Assembly (NCBI GenBank): GCA_910579175.1
Contig: CAJTTB010000014.1
Coordinates: forward strand, 3,246 to 67,245
Source of the DNA: an uncultured Oscillospiraceae bacterium
GTDB lineage: Bacteria > Bacillota > Clostridia > Oscillospirales > Ruminococcaceae
DNA length: 64,000 bases
Direction: 5' to 3'
Both the position numbers and the translations under genes were made by a program. Of this stretch, positions 1 to 9,766 are shown one piece after another (within the stretch, counting starts at the first letter, position 1; every line of letters begins with the position of its first letter). The notes below the pieces were generated by a model. It had not been told where the DNA came from. It made no database searches and saw only the letters and a program-made list of their open reading frames with translations.

Positions 1-244
1 TAAAATCCCCGCAGGACTGCCATACATCGCCTTCCTCATTTTGAAAGTAGTGGACACAGGCATATTTGCCCTTTATCAGAATGGAAAGACATGGATATGG
101 CTCTTGATAACTGCTCACCCATATTTCATCACCTTGTGGCAAAGTGGCACTCTGTTTTATCATTTGGACTATATTAGCTTTGCTTTGACCTATGATATCG
201 CTGTTGATTGTACTTACACGCATCATTTTATCATATGATATCAT
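1..244 (-). CDS. Partial hypothetical protein (cut by left window edge)
   Basis: An uninterrupted reading frame runs on the minus strand from an ATG at 244 to the window edge, giving the first 81 codons. A good ribosome binding site (AAGGAGA, 253-259) lies 8 bases upstream; a nearer ATG at 249 stops after two codons, so 244 is the start. The product begins MISYDKMMRV and contains EEGDVWQSCGDF near the edge. It has no signal peptide or membrane segment in the visible part. I do not recognise the family. The ribosome binding site and clean frame make it likely to be real. Confidence 0.55.
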   Translation of the reverse strand, partial: MISYDKMMRVSTINSDIIGQSKANIVQMIKQSATLPQGDEIWVSSYQEPYPCLSILIKGKYACVHYFQNEEGDVWQSCGDF

Positions 245-486
245 TTCATAATTCTCCTTGCACTTTATTCTTATATCTGTCCATATCAATACGAATATAA
301 GATAGGATAAAAGAGTAATTTGCTAGTTACCATGTACATTAATAAGCTCCTTTTTTGTAGATACACCATTCTGAAAAGGGCATAAAAAAACAACAATTGT
401 AGTAATTTTAGCAATATTTGTCTATGGATATTATAAACTATCCAAATTACAATGTAAACAAGAAACGTTGTAAAGAGAGTGATTTT

Positions 487-1773
487 ATGTCCAATCAAGT
501 AAAGGTCGCAATTGTAGGGCTGGGCTCTAGAGGAAAAGACACTTATGCAAAAACTGCCCATCTCTTTTCTGATAAGATGAAAATTGTCGCAATTGCTGAT
601 ATTGTATCAGAAAAGGTGCAGGAAGTTTCAGAGGAATATCAAATACCACCTGAAATGTGTTTTTCCAGTGCAGAAGAAATGCTCAGACATCCAAAATTAG
701 CCGATGTAATGTTTATCTGTACACAAGACCGCCAACATTATGAACATGCAATACCTGCTTTGACAAAGGGGTATCATTTACTACTAGAAAAACCCATCTC
801 CCCAGAATTAAGACAGTGCAAAGAAATTGCCAGAACTGCTCACCAATACCATCGTAAAATTGTTGTTTGCCATGTACTGCGTTACACTCCATTTTACCAA
901 ACCCTCAAAAAAATACTCACTACAGGGGAAATTGGAGAGATTGTCTCCATTCAGGCAATCGAAAATGTCGGATACTGGCATCAAGCACACAGTTTTGTGC
1001 GTGGAAACTGGAGAAACTCCGATTCCAGCAGCCCTATGGTTTTACAAAAGTCCTGCCATGATATGGATATTTTACTCTGGTTAGCGGGGAAAAAATGTAA
1101 TTATGTCTCTTCTTTCGGGGGATTGCGTTTGTTTAAGCGAGAAAATGCCCCAGAAGGCTCCACCATGCGCTGCACCGATGACTGTACGGTAAAGGATAGC
1201 TGTCCTTTTAACGCAGAACGCATTTATCTCACCGACGGAGTTCAAAAGGGAAAAACAGATTGGCCAATCAATGTGCTAACGCTCCATCCAACGGTTGAAA
1301 CGGTATCAGAAGCCCTCCAAACAGGACCTTATGGGCGATGTGTTTATCATTGTGACAACAATGTTGTGGATCACCAAGTGGTCAATTTGGAACTGGAAGA
1401 CGATACCACCATCAGTTTTACCATGTGTGCTTTTACAAGTGATAACTCTAGAAACCTCAAAATCATGGGAACCAAAGGGGATATCACCGCAGATATGTCA
1501 ACCATGTTGATTGAGGTTTGCCCATTTGGTAAACCAAAACAAGTCATTGATGTCAAAACCTTAGCCGACGACTTCAGTGGTCACGGTGGGGGAGAGCACC
1601 GCATGATCAAAGAACTGCTCGATTTGATACAAGATACTACGGAAATCTCCAAAGACATTTCTCTCATTGATCAATCAACAGAAAGTCATTATGTTGCATT
1701 GGCAGCAGAGTATTCTAGAATACATCATGGTGTATCTGTACGACTGGAACAGTTTATTGAAACATATCAGTAA
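487..1773 (+). CDS. Gfo/Idh/MocA family NAD(P)-dependent oxidoreductase
   Basis: A 428-residue cytoplasmic oxidoreductase. The N-terminal Rossmann fold has GLGSRG at residues 11-16 and the family EKP motif at 101-103; the C-terminal half is the substrate-binding alpha/beta domain, with HDMD at 191-194 near the expected active site. Three cysteines at about 229, 233 and 239 form a cluster seen in one subgroup of the family and may bind metal or stabilise a loop. ATG 487 is chosen because AAAGAGAGTG precedes it; an upstream in-frame TTG at 418 has no ribosome binding site. Family members act on sugars or inositols; the substrate cannot be told. The amidohydrolase downstream may act on the same compound. 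Confidence 0.85.
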   Translation: MSNQVKVAIVGLGSRGKDTYAKTAHLFSDKMKIVAIADIVSEKVQEVSEEYQIPPEMCFSSAEEMLRHPKLADVMFICTQDRQHYEHAIPALTKGYHLLLEKPISPELRQCKEIARTAHQYHRKIVVCHVLRYTPFYQTLKKILTTGEIGEIVSIQAIENVGYWHQAHSFVRGNWRNSDSSSPMVLQKSCHDMDILLWLAGKKCNYVSSFGGLRLFKRENAPEGSTMRCTDDCTVKDSCPFNAERIYLTDGVQKGKTDWPINVLTLHPTVETVSEALQTGPYGRCVYHCDNNVVDHQVVNLELEDDTTISFTMCAFTSDNSRNLKIMGTKGDITADMSTMLIEVCPFGKPKQVIDVKTLADDFSGHGGGEHRMIKELLDLIQDTTEISKDISLIDQSTESHYVALAAEYSRIHHGVSVRLEQFIETYQ

Positions 1774-1857
1774 ACAAGCTAGAATTCCAAACAAATAAAT
1801 AGAAAAAAGAAGCCTCTTATGATAGAATAAAAGAAACTATCAAAGGAGGTTTTTTAA

Positions 1858-2664
1858 ATGGTAACTTTTCAAACCAATATCATCGATTTCCATATGCACG
1901 CTTTTCCAGATAAAATCGCACAGCGTACCATTGCCACGTTACAGGAAATTAGCCAAACAACGCCCGTTACAGATGGTACCATAGAACAAACAATCTTACA
2001 ATTAAAACGATGTCATATTACAGCAGGCGTTATCATGCCAATTGCAACCAAGCCCGCCCAACAAACCAATATCAACAACTGGGCAGCTCAAATACAACAA
2101 CAATATTCAGATCTTTATTGCTTTGGTTCTGTTCATCCAGATGCTCCCAATGCAATCGAAGAACTGTATCGCATCAAAGAGTTGCACCTCAAAGGAGTCA
2201 AATTACATCCCGATTATCAACATTTTAATATCTCTGAACCACGTCTTTTTCCGATTTATGAAACCATCTCCAAATTGGGGCTACCTGTTTTATTCCATAC
2301 AGGAAAAGACCCTGTTTCTCCCAATCACATTCATGCTCCTGCTGTCGAAACTGCAAAGGTCTGCGACCGCTTTCCAGATATGACCATCATTGCAGCACAT
2401 CTGGGAGGATTGATGGACTATGATCAAGCTGAACAACATCTTGTTGGAAAAAACCTATATTTAGACACTTCTATGGCGAAATACTGTTCACCAGAGCAGC
2501 TAAAACGCATCATTTTAAATCATGGGGCAAATCATATTCTATTTGCAACAGACTGCCCTTGGGGAAACGGTTTAGAAGATATTTCAAGGCTCAAAGCACT
2601 CAATCTTTCAAAATCGGATTTGGATGCCATTTTTTATCAAAATGCTTTACAACTGCTAGGCTAA
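1858..2664 (+). CDS. Amidohydrolase-family TIM-barrel metal-dependent hydrolase
   Basis: A 268-residue protein of the amidohydrolase_2 (COG2159) type. Metal-ligand landmarks are present in order: HMH at residues 12-14, KLHPD at 115-119, FHTG at 146-149, AHLGG at 180-184 and ATDCPWG at 230-236. These match a mononuclear zinc hydrolase or decarboxylase barrel. An AAAGGAGG ribosome binding site precedes the ATG. It follows the oxidoreductase gene by 84 bases with no clear terminator, so the two are probably co-transcribed. Its stop abuts the convergent acetyltransferase gene. The substrate is unknown. Confidence 0.8.
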   Translation: MVTFQTNIIDFHMHAFPDKIAQRTIATLQEISQTTPVTDGTIEQTILQLKRCHITAGVIMPIATKPAQQTNINNWAAQIQQQYSDLYCFGSVHPDAPNAIEELYRIKELHLKGVKLHPDYQHFNISEPRLFPIYETISKLGLPVLFHTGKDPVSPNHIHAPAVETAKVCDRFPDMTIIAAHLGGLMDYDQAEQHLVGKNLYLDTSMAKYCSPEQLKRIILNHGANHILFATDCPWGNGLEDISRLKALNLSKSDLDAIFYQNALQLLG

Positions 2665-3519
2665 TCATATTTCTATCTGATAATATTGATATTCTGTTAT
2701 TGTCTGAAAGCCACAGTGTTGATACATGGACAGTGCTGGCGCATTTTCTGCCTCTACCCCCAATGAAATTTCCCTTTGCTCTTGCTGCAATAATGCCACC
2801 ACTTGACACAGGGTTGATGTTCCAATTCCCTTGTGTTGACATTCTGTGCGCACAGCTAAACCAAAAATATAGTTGCGTTTACCCGTTGTATCCACACTGC
2901 AACAGCTCACTATCTGATCTTGATAGGTTCCAATCAGCACCATGGTTTTGGGATTGGACATCGCTTGTTTTACATACCGTTGAGCCAACTCCAAGGTTTC
3001 GCCAAATGCCTCTACTTGAATTTCTGCCAATGCTACAATATGGCTTTGCTGTGCTCTACAGACCTCTAACCCACAAATGGGTTGATAATTTTGAATGGAT
3101 TGTTGATAGCACATCAAATATTCTGCGCTTGAAAACACAGCTCCCTTGCGCTTTACAATCTCATGTGCAGCGGGGGCATTGGCATATGTTTTAAAATAGA
3201 GATGTCGATAATCAAATTTCTCTAGTTGTTTTTGGCACGCTTGATACAACTGTTTAAAATATCCCCTTCTTCTCATATCAGGACGAACACAAGCAGATAT
3301 TTCTGCAAAATCATCTTTGTCAGCATAAACACTCAAAACACCAATCAATTCTTGTTGAACATATAATAAAAAGAAACAGTCCATTTCCAAATAAAAATGA
3401 TATTCATTGCTCAAAAACAATTCCTCTGCTGTATGATCAAACTGATTGCAAATTTCAACCAACTGCGCCACCTGCTGCTTTTGCAATTCGTTTAAACTGT
3501 TACAGGAAATTTGTTCCAT
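2665..3519 (-). CDS. GNAT-family N-acetyltransferase with tandem GNAT folds
   Basis: A 284-residue cytoplasmic protein with two acetyl-CoA-binding signatures: RPDMRRRGYF in the N-terminal half and QHKGIGTSTL in the C-terminal half, the latter followed by the typical NAPALSMYQHCGF strand. This layout is a double-GNAT acetyltransferase. The start at 3519 (MEQISC) is preferred because AAAAAAGGGAGTG lies just upstream; a longer frame begins at 3546 without one. It converges with the amidohydrolase gene without a gap. The acetylated substrate cannot be predicted. Confidence 0.8.
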   Translation of the reverse strand: MEQISCNSLNELQKQQVAQLVEICNQFDHTAEELFLSNEYHFYLEMDCFFLLYVQQELIGVLSVYADKDDFAEISACVRPDMRRRGYFKQLYQACQKQLEKFDYRHLYFKTYANAPAAHEIVKRKGAVFSSAEYLMCYQQSIQNYQPICGLEVCRAQQSHIVALAEIQVEAFGETLELAQRYVKQAMSNPKTMVLIGTYQDQIVSCCSVDTTGKRNYIFGLAVRTECQHKGIGTSTLCQVVALLQQEQREISLGVEAENAPALSMYQHCGFQTITEYQYYQIEI

Positions 3520-3553
3520 TTTGATACACTCCCTTTTTTCGGTCATATAAATA

Positions 3554-3579
3554 TCCCGCCTCTATCAGAAGAGACGGGA
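3554..3579 (-). terminator. Probable terminator of the ribF operon
   Basis: A 10-bp stem (one G-T pair) with a 6-base loop lies 10 bases after the ribF stop codon. On the minus strand it is followed by ATATTTATAT rather than a strong T run, so termination may be partial. A better T run flanks it on the plus strand. Confidence 0.5.
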
Positions 3580-3588
3580 GCTTTTTAT

Positions 3589-4527
3589 CTAATCACAAAC
3601 ATTTAATTTTGGACACTTAAAATAATTCTTTGCAGTTTGAATATCGCGCTGAATATAATGAGAAAGTTCTGCGATGCTGTCAAACCGCTCTTCTCCTCTG
3701 ATAAACTGGTATAGTTTTACACGCAGTATCTCCCCATACATCTGGCGATCAATTCCAATCACATGTGTTTCTGCCAAAGGTTGTCGGTCTCCTGCAATCG
3801 TTGGTTTTTTTCCAATATTGGTAATGCTTGGATATACTATCCCATCGACACTGGTGGTAGAGATATATACGCCAAATTTTGGAATACAAATTCGCTCATC
3901 TAGTTCTTGGTTGATCGTCGGACATTGAATCGTTCTGCCAAGCTGTTGTCCATATACAACCTTCCCTTCAATAAAGTAACAATATCCCAACAAGCGATTG
4001 ACACTGGCAATATCGCCATCAATCAAACTGCTTCGGATTCGAGTAGAACTGATGGGTTGTCCCCTGTCAAGTTCCGGCTCTACTACGATTACTTTGATTC
4101 CATAAAGTGCTCCCAGCCGCTTTAATTCTGTAACATCACCACTGGCATTCCTGCCAAATCGAAAATCTTCCCCACAACAAACAACCTTTGCATGAAGTGT
4201 ATTTTGTAAAATATCCTCCACAAATCGCTTTGGAGAAAATAACTGAAGTTGTTCAAAACTTGGTAGATACACCGTCTGCACAGGTAATTGTTCAAGTACC
4301 TTTAATCTTCCCGAAATAGTCAAAATATCACGCTGTCCCAACTTTTTTTTGGGACGCTGATAGGTCGTAGTAAAGGTCAATACTGCCGTTTCCAAATCAG
4401 ACTGATCGATTGCTGCTTGTATTACCTTTCGATGTCCTCGATGTACACCATCAAACATTCCCAATGCAACAGCACAGGGAGGAGCATTTTCTATTATCCT
4501 AAGATCTGATATTACATTCAAAAACAC
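3589..4527 (-). CDS. ribF: Bifunctional riboflavin kinase / FAD synthetase
   Basis: A 312-residue enzyme that phosphorylates riboflavin to FMN and adenylates FMN to FAD. The N-terminal nucleotidyltransferase domain has GMFDGVHRGH near residue 23 and the SSTRIRSSL signature near 160. The C-terminal flavokinase domain, from about 185, has the GRTIQCPT motif. Length fits the RibF family. The start is GTG at 4527 with AAAGGG upstream. It is the last gene of the translation operon, 15 bases after truB, a placement common in Firmicutes. Confidence 0.95.
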   Translation of the reverse strand: MFLNVISDLRIIENAPPCAVALGMFDGVHRGHRKVIQAAIDQSDLETAVLTFTTTYQRPKKKLGQRDILTISGRLKVLEQLPVQTVYLPSFEQLQLFSPKRFVEDILQNTLHAKVVCCGEDFRFGRNASGDVTELKRLGALYGIKVIVVEPELDRGQPISSTRIRSSLIDGDIASVNRLLGYCYFIEGKVVYGQQLGRTIQCPTINQELDERICIPKFGVYISTTSVDGIVYPSITNIGKKPTIAGDRQPLAETHVIGIDRQMYGEILRVKLYQFIRGEERFDSIAELSHYIQRDIQTAKNYFKCPKLNVCD

Positions 4528-4542
4528 ACCACCCTTTGCCGA

Positions 4543-5439
4543 TTATCGCACAAATATTTTTTCAATCTTTAGTTCCATCTTTTCTAAATCTAAACTTGCA
4601 AGCCCCAAAAAGGTATTCTCTTGGTCAAATACCTGATGGAATCCCTCTATTGTTTGATGATATACCCGGTTTAAATCCAATTTTACACCATTTCTAAACT
4701 TTATCGACTGTACTCGATTCAATTTGATTTTTGGGAGAGACTCAAACACTCGATGTGTTGGCAATAAATATTGTTCCAATTGCTGTTTATCTGTAATCTG
4801 TTGCAGTTGTTGTAAAGTCATACAATCCTTTAACATAAAATCTCCAGCGATATGCCTTTGCAATTTTGTCAACACCGCTCCAGTATGTAATGCTTCACCA
4901 ATATCGCTACATAAAGTTCTGATATATGTTCCCTTAGAGCACAATACTTCCACCACAGCGGTCTGTTCTGACTCATCAAATTCCAATAAAGACAATTTGA
5001 AAATCTTTACTTGACGGGGTTTTCTCTTGACCTCTCCCCCTGCTCTGGCAATGTCATACAGCCGTCTACCATCTATCTGTATCGCAGAAAACATTGGTGG
5101 AATCTGTGCAATCTCTCCTGTAAAATCCGGCAAAACCCGCTCAAGCTGCGCACGTGTCACACAGCTTTGTTGCCTGGTTTGAACCGTTCCTGTAATGTCC
5201 AAAGTATCGGTTGTAATACCCAATCGAAATTGTGCCAAATATCCTTTCTTATCATTGGGTAAAATATCACATACTTTGGTTGCATTGCCAAAAAACAGTG
5301 GAAGCACTCCAGTTGCCATTGGATCAAGTGTTCCAGCATGACCAATTTTTTTGGTTTTGGTCATGCCTCGCACCTTTGCCACTACATCAAACGATGTCCA
5401 GTCTGAGGGCTTATCAATACATAAAATCCCATTTAACAT
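4543..5439 (-). CDS. truB: tRNA pseudouridine(55) synthase
   Basis: A 298-residue enzyme that makes pseudouridine 55 in the T-loop of tRNAs. The opening LNGILCIDKPSDWTS and the catalytic GHAGTLDPMATGVLPL motif (catalytic Asp about residue 39) identify TruB. The C-terminus carries a short PUA-like TruB_C region. The ATG has GGAGAG upstream. It lies 18 bases after the DHH phosphatase gene in the same operon. Confidence 0.96.
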   Translation of the reverse strand: MLNGILCIDKPSDWTSFDVVAKVRGMTKTKKIGHAGTLDPMATGVLPLFFGNATKVCDILPNDKKGYLAQFRLGITTDTLDITGTVQTRQQSCVTRAQLERVLPDFTGEIAQIPPMFSAIQIDGRRLYDIARAGGEVKRKPRQVKIFKLSLLEFDESEQTAVVEVLCSKGTYIRTLCSDIGEALHTGAVLTKLQRHIAGDFMLKDCMTLQQLQQITDKQQLEQYLLPTHRVFESLPKIKLNRVQSIKFRNGVKLDLNRVYHQTIEGFHQVFDQENTFLGLASLDLEKMELKIEKIFVR

Positions 5440-5457
5440 GATAACTCTCCATTGTCA

Positions 5458-6414
5458 CTACTCTTGAAATATTGGTTGAATGACTTTTAACAATTTATTT
5501 TTTGTTGTTTCTAAATCGGCGTCAATGGCACAGCCCGCCGCACGGGCATGACCTCCTCCGCCCAACTGTTTACACAGTTCACTGGCGTCCACAGTCGCAC
5601 CCGTTCTAATCGAAACCTTATAGCCACCTTCTGGACGCTCTTTCAATATAATCCCAATATCCACACCCTCAATCTGACGAGGGATTGCAGAAATGCCGTC
5701 CAACTCTGCTACATCTACCTGTATTTTTTGTAATAGCGCTTGAGAAATTACAATTAAGGCAACACGCTTATCATAGTAAAATTCCAAATGCTCTAATGCA
5801 TCTCGCTTTACCATCATATATTCCATTGATTTGATATCAAATAACCGGCGGTTAATCTGTTCATATTCACAACCGGATTCAAATAATGCTGCTGCGATTC
5901 GGTGCGTCCTTGGCGTTGTATTGGAGAATTTAAAGCACCCTGTATCAGTGCAAATGCCTGTATATAAACAGTTGGCAATCTTTCTATCTATCTGAACTGA
6001 CATCTGTTTTAACAACAGATAGATGATTTCGCAAGTCGCTGCCGCTTCTACTTCAATATAACTTTGTTTCGCAATCACACCATTGGATTTATGATGATCA
6101 ATACAGATATCAATCTGATTGGCAAACTCCTGTGTTTTTGGTCCCAACAACGTTACATCTGCAACATCTACTGACACAATTAACTGTGGCTTAAAGTCCA
6201 ATACAAACTGTTGTGCTTCTTCAAACAGATATAAAAATCGTTTTGGAATTGGGTCACTGCAAATAATTGCCGCTTGTTTCCCCAATTGTTTGAGTGCATA
6301 AAACAATCCCCCTGCACTGCCCAATGTATCCCCGTCTGGATTTTTATGACTGATGATCAAAATTTGGTCTGATTGTGTCAATTGCTGTGCAATCGCTTCC
6401 AAACAAGACTCCAT
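5458..6414 (-). CDS. nrnA: DHH-family oligoribonuclease / pAp phosphatase (NrnA type)
   Basis: A 318-residue cytoplasmic phosphoesterase expected to degrade nano-RNA and 3',5'-pAp. The DHH domain has SHKNPDGDTLGS near the N-terminus, SVDVAD, and the ICIDHHKSN motif near residue 109; the C-terminal DHHA1 domain has GGGGHARAAG. These are the standard manganese and substrate motifs. ATG 6414 is chosen after TGGGGGT; a TTG precedes it by one codon. Position between rbfA and truB is the usual Firmicute arrangement for this gene. Confidence 0.9.
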   Translation of the reverse strand: MESCLEAIAQQLTQSDQILIISHKNPDGDTLGSAGGLFYALKQLGKQAAIICSDPIPKRFLYLFEEAQQFVLDFKPQLIVSVDVADVTLLGPKTQEFANQIDICIDHHKSNGVIAKQSYIEVEAAATCEIIYLLLKQMSVQIDRKIANCLYTGICTDTGCFKFSNTTPRTHRIAAALFESGCEYEQINRRLFDIKSMEYMMVKRDALEHLEFYYDKRVALIVISQALLQKIQVDVAELDGISAIPRQIEGVDIGIILKERPEGGYKVSIRTGATVDASELCKQLGGGGHARAAGCAIDADLETTKNKLLKVIQPIFQE

Positions 6415-6434
6415 CAAAATACCCCCAAATTTGT

Positions 6435-6782
6435 TTATGATTTCTTTTCAATATCTTCTAACATCTTAGAAATCTGCGCGCCATATTCAATCGAATCGTC
6501 GGCGATAAATGTGATATCAGGACACTTTCTCAAGTGCAGGCGATTGGACAACTCGCGCTTGATATATCCCGTTGCACTTTTCAATCCCTTTACGGACTCT
6601 GTTGTCTTTTCAAGTCCCTCCAACGCGCTTACATATACCTTGCAATATGACATATCGTTTGAAACAGATACCTTTACAATGCTGAGCATTTGAGAGATTC
6701 TAGGATCTTTTAATTCCCTAAAAATCACAGATAATTCATATTTGATGTCCTGTGTAATGCGTCCGATTTTAAATCCTGCCAC
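6435..6782 (-). CDS. rbfA: 30S ribosome-binding factor A
   Basis: A 115-residue KH-type protein for late maturation of the 30S subunit, acting on 16S rRNA. It has the typical RITQDIKYELSVIFRELKDPR opening region, the VSVSNDMSYCKVYVS strand and the RKCPDITFIAD segment. Length matches RbfA. The start is a GTG at 6782 after AAGGATGGGTGA. It lies between infB and nrnA in the operon. Confidence 0.95.
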   Translation of the reverse strand: MAGFKIGRITQDIKYELSVIFRELKDPRISQMLSIVKVSVSNDMSYCKVYVSALEGLEKTTESVKGLKSATGYIKRELSNRLHLRKCPDITFIADDSIEYGAQISKMLEDIEKKS

Positions 6783-6820
6783 TTTGATTCACCCATCCTT
6801 CTCGTTTTATCTATTTATGA

Positions 6821-9418
6821 TCATTCATCTTCACGATATTCTTCAATGATAAAGGATTCAAAAATATCCCCTTCTTTGATATCATTGAATTTTGTCAGAC
6901 CAATTCCGCATTCATATCCTTGAGCAACTTCTTTTTGGTCATCTTTAAAGCGTTTTAAAGAGTCAATTTGGTCCTCTGCCAATACAATTCCATCGCGAAC
7001 TACACGAATCAACGCATTGCGTACCACCTTGCCGTCCAAGACATAACATCCAGCTACAATACCGACGTTTGTAATCTTGTAAACCTGACGAACTTCTGCA
7101 CGACCCAATTCCACTTCTCTGGTCTTTGGTGCAAGCATACCCTTCATCGCCTGCTTCACATCATCAATTGCATCATAGATAATGCGATATAGACGAATTT
7201 CTACATCTTCTGCCTCAGACATATCTCTTGCTGTATTATCAGGGCGCACATTAAAGCCAATGATAATTGCACCACAGGTCTGTGCCAACATCACATCAGA
7301 GCGATTGACTGCACCTACTGCACCATGAATGACGCGTACACGCACTTCATTGTTAGACAACTTTTCCAGTGATTGTCTGACAGCTTCCACAGAACCATTG
7401 ACATCTGCCTTTACAATAATTGGAAGCTCTTTTACTTCACCCTCTGCAATCTGACTAAATAGATTGTCTAAAGTTACCTTTTGATATTGCTTAAATTGTT
7501 CTTCTTTTTGTTCATGTTTTCTCTGTTCTACCAATTCTCTTGCAAGTCTTTCGTTTTCAACCGCTGCAAATTCATCCCCAGCTGTAGGAACTTCTGCAAG
7601 CCCGGTGATTTCAACCGGAACACAAGGACCAGCGGATTCAACCAATCGTCCACGATCATTTGTCATGGCTCTTACACGACCAACCGTTGTGCCAGCAATC
7701 AGGACATCTCCAGATTTCAAGGTTCCATTTTGTACCAATAGCGTTGCAACTGGACCTTTTCCCTTATCCAATCTGGATTCAATGACAGTACCCTTTGCCA
7801 AACGGTTTGGATTTGCCTTTAGTTCCAACACATCGGCAGTTAATTGTACCATTTCTAATAGAGAATCCATTCCCTCTCCAGTGTGTGCGGAAACGGGAAC
7901 ACAGATAATATCTCCTCCCCATTCTTCTGGGACCAATTCATATTCTGTCAATTCCTGTTTGACTTTCTCTGGATTTGCAGTCGGTTTGTCCATCTTATTG
8001 ATCGCAACAATGATCTGTACCCCTGCTGCCTTTGCGTGATTGATGGATTCTACTGTTTGTGGCATGATACCATCATCAGCAGCAACCACCAAAATTGCAA
8101 TATCGGTTGCCAATGCGCCACGTGCTCTCATTGCGGTAAACGCTTCATGTCCTGGAGTATCTAAAAACGTGATATATTTTCCATTTACCTTGACCTGATA
8201 AGCACCAATATGCTGTGTGATTCCACCTGCTTCTGTAGAGGTGACATCTGCATTGCGAATGCGGTCCAAAATAGAGGTCTTTCCATGGTCAACGTGACCC
8301 ATTACCACCACAATTGGGCTTCTTTCTTCCAGATTTTCTTCAGAATCCGCTTCTTCTACAAACAGACGATCTTCAATGGTCACAATGATTTCTTTTTCTA
8401 CCTTAGCACCCAATTCTTCCGTTACTAAAGAAGCGGTATCAAAATCAATGACTTCATTTTGCGCCGCCATAACGCCCAATAACATCAACTTTTTAATGAC
8501 TTCACTGACATTGACCTTTAGGCGACTTGCCAACTCGCTCACCATAATTTCATCTGGAATCAATACGGTAAGCTGTTGTTTTCTAGCGCGCTGCAATGCC
8601 AATCTCTGTAGTTTTTCCGCTTCTGTCTCCCGTTTGCTGGAATATTTTTGCTTATTTTTCTGGGCAGATTTTTGATTTAATTTTTGTTTTTTCGTGCTAT
8701 TTTGATACTTTGTAGCAGGAGCAATATTTTCATATCTCTCATTGTATTTGTCTAGATTAATTTCCACCTTACTAGTATCTACATGGCGGATTGTTTTTTC
8801 ATAATGATTTTGATCCATTTTGGTAGCTGAACTTGCCAAAACGGTTGGTTTTTGTTTTGGTGCTGGTTTTTCAACCGGTTTTTGCTTTGGTGCAATGGAG
8901 GTATTTTTTGCACTTTCAAACCGGTTGTTGTCATATTTTGGTTTGTTTTGAGGTGTGTGCGTTGTATGAATCGCTTCACTGCGCTGTGCTGGGCGATTTT
9001 GATGATTCTTCACAGTATTTTCAGAACGGTTATGGTTCTGATTCTGACGATTGTGATAATTGGTTCGATTTTCCTGTCGATTGTGGTTGCGATTTGAGGT
9101 TCTTTCAACAGGTTTTTGATTTTGAGACTTCTGTATAGTAGTTCCTTCTTTCTTGGCGTCTGATTTTGGTTGTTTTACAGCAGGTACTTTATCTGCTTTG
9201 GGTTGTTCTGGTTGATTTTTAGAGGCGAAATAGCTATCTAAGTTTTTCACCTCATGTTTTTTTGTAAAGTGTTCAAACACAACATTTAATTCTTCGTCGG
9301 TCAAAGCTGTCATATGTTTTTTTGTTTCACCAAAATGCTGTTGTAACAAATCTATAATGTCTTTATTGGGTACATTTAAGTCCTTGGCGACTTCATGTAA
9401 TCTATATTTTATATTCAT
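6821..9418 (-). CDS. infB: Translation initiation factor IF-2
   Basis: An 865-residue GTPase that delivers initiator tRNA to the 30S subunit and promotes subunit joining. The N-terminal IF2_N helix (residues 1-50) is followed by a long Asn/Gln/Lys-rich linker (about 70-260), a second IF2_N domain (about 280-340), then the G domain with GHVDHGKT at 374-381 and the DTPGHEAF and NKMDKP motifs. Domains II to IV follow to the end. The ATG has AGGAGGTAGCG upstream. The linker is AT-rich and repetitive, which is normal for IF-2. Confidence 0.98.
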   Translation of the reverse strand: MNIKYRLHEVAKDLNVPNKDIIDLLQQHFGETKKHMTALTDEELNVVFEHFTKKHEVKNLDSYFASKNQPEQPKADKVPAVKQPKSDAKKEGTTIQKSQNQKPVERTSNRNHNRQENRTNYHNRQNQNHNRSENTVKNHQNRPAQRSEAIHTTHTPQNKPKYDNNRFESAKNTSIAPKQKPVEKPAPKQKPTVLASSATKMDQNHYEKTIRHVDTSKVEINLDKYNERYENIAPATKYQNSTKKQKLNQKSAQKNKQKYSSKRETEAEKLQRLALQRARKQQLTVLIPDEIMVSELASRLKVNVSEVIKKLMLLGVMAAQNEVIDFDTASLVTEELGAKVEKEIIVTIEDRLFVEEADSEENLEERSPIVVVMGHVDHGKTSILDRIRNADVTSTEAGGITQHIGAYQVKVNGKYITFLDTPGHEAFTAMRARGALATDIAILVVAADDGIMPQTVESINHAKAAGVQIIVAINKMDKPTANPEKVKQELTEYELVPEEWGGDIICVPVSAHTGEGMDSLLEMVQLTADVLELKANPNRLAKGTVIESRLDKGKGPVATLLVQNGTLKSGDVLIAGTTVGRVRAMTNDRGRLVESAGPCVPVEITGLAEVPTAGDEFAAVENERLARELVEQRKHEQKEEQFKQYQKVTLDNLFSQIAEGEVKELPIIVKADVNGSVEAVRQSLEKLSNNEVRVRVIHGAVGAVNRSDVMLAQTCGAIIIGFNVRPDNTARDMSEAEDVEIRLYRIIYDAIDDVKQAMKGMLAPKTREVELGRAEVRQVYKITNVGIVAGCYVLDGKVVRNALIRVVRDGIVLAEDQIDSLKRFKDDQKEVAQGYECGIGLTKFNDIKEGDIFESFIIEEYREDE

Positions 9419-9460
9419 TCGCTACCTCCTATATGATAATATGATGGATGATTCATCGAG

Positions 9461-9766
9461 TTATTCTTGTTTCAAATGCGCGATTATCTTTTTGGCAAAT
9501 CCTTCATCTTCCACCGCAATAACACCAACTCGTTTTCCCACTAAATACCAATATTCATCCAATGTAAAGGGAGTTTGACAACACAAAACGCAACATTGAC
9601 TGCACAGGTAATTGATTTCTTTTTGCGTTTTTGCAGAACTGTCAGAAGCTGTCAACACCAGTTGCGTTTGACCTTTTTGAATACTTTCCTTGACCGCATC
9701 AAATCCCAACACCAATTTTTTAAGCCGTTTGCAAAATGTGATGGTTGAAATCAATGCCTCATTCAT
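9461..9766 (-). CDS. ylxQ: YlxQ, L7Ae-like ribosome-associated protein
   Basis: A 101-residue L7Ae/L30e-fold protein, probably RNA-binding. It shows the family pattern KLVLGFDAVKESI, LVLTASDSSAKT and VGKRVGVIAV. The ATG at 9766 overlaps the end of ylxR by 8 bases and has AAAGGAG upstream; a longer in-frame start inside ylxR is not supported. Its place between ylxR and infB is the conserved Firmicute order. The exact role is unsettled. Confidence 0.88.
   Translation of the reverse strand: MNEALISTITFCKRLKKLVLGFDAVKESIQKGQTQLVLTASDSSAKTQKEINYLCSQCCVLCCQTPFTLDEYWYLVGKRVGVIAVEDEGFAKKIIAHLKQE

Noticed and set aside
2559..3194. Plus-strand open frame of 211 codons
   Set aside because: It overlaps the end of the amidohydrolase gene and runs antisense to the double-GNAT gene, whose motifs and ribosome binding site are convincing.
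7605..8039. Plus-strand open frame of 144 codons
   Set aside because: Antisense shadow of the infB G domain, with no start signals.
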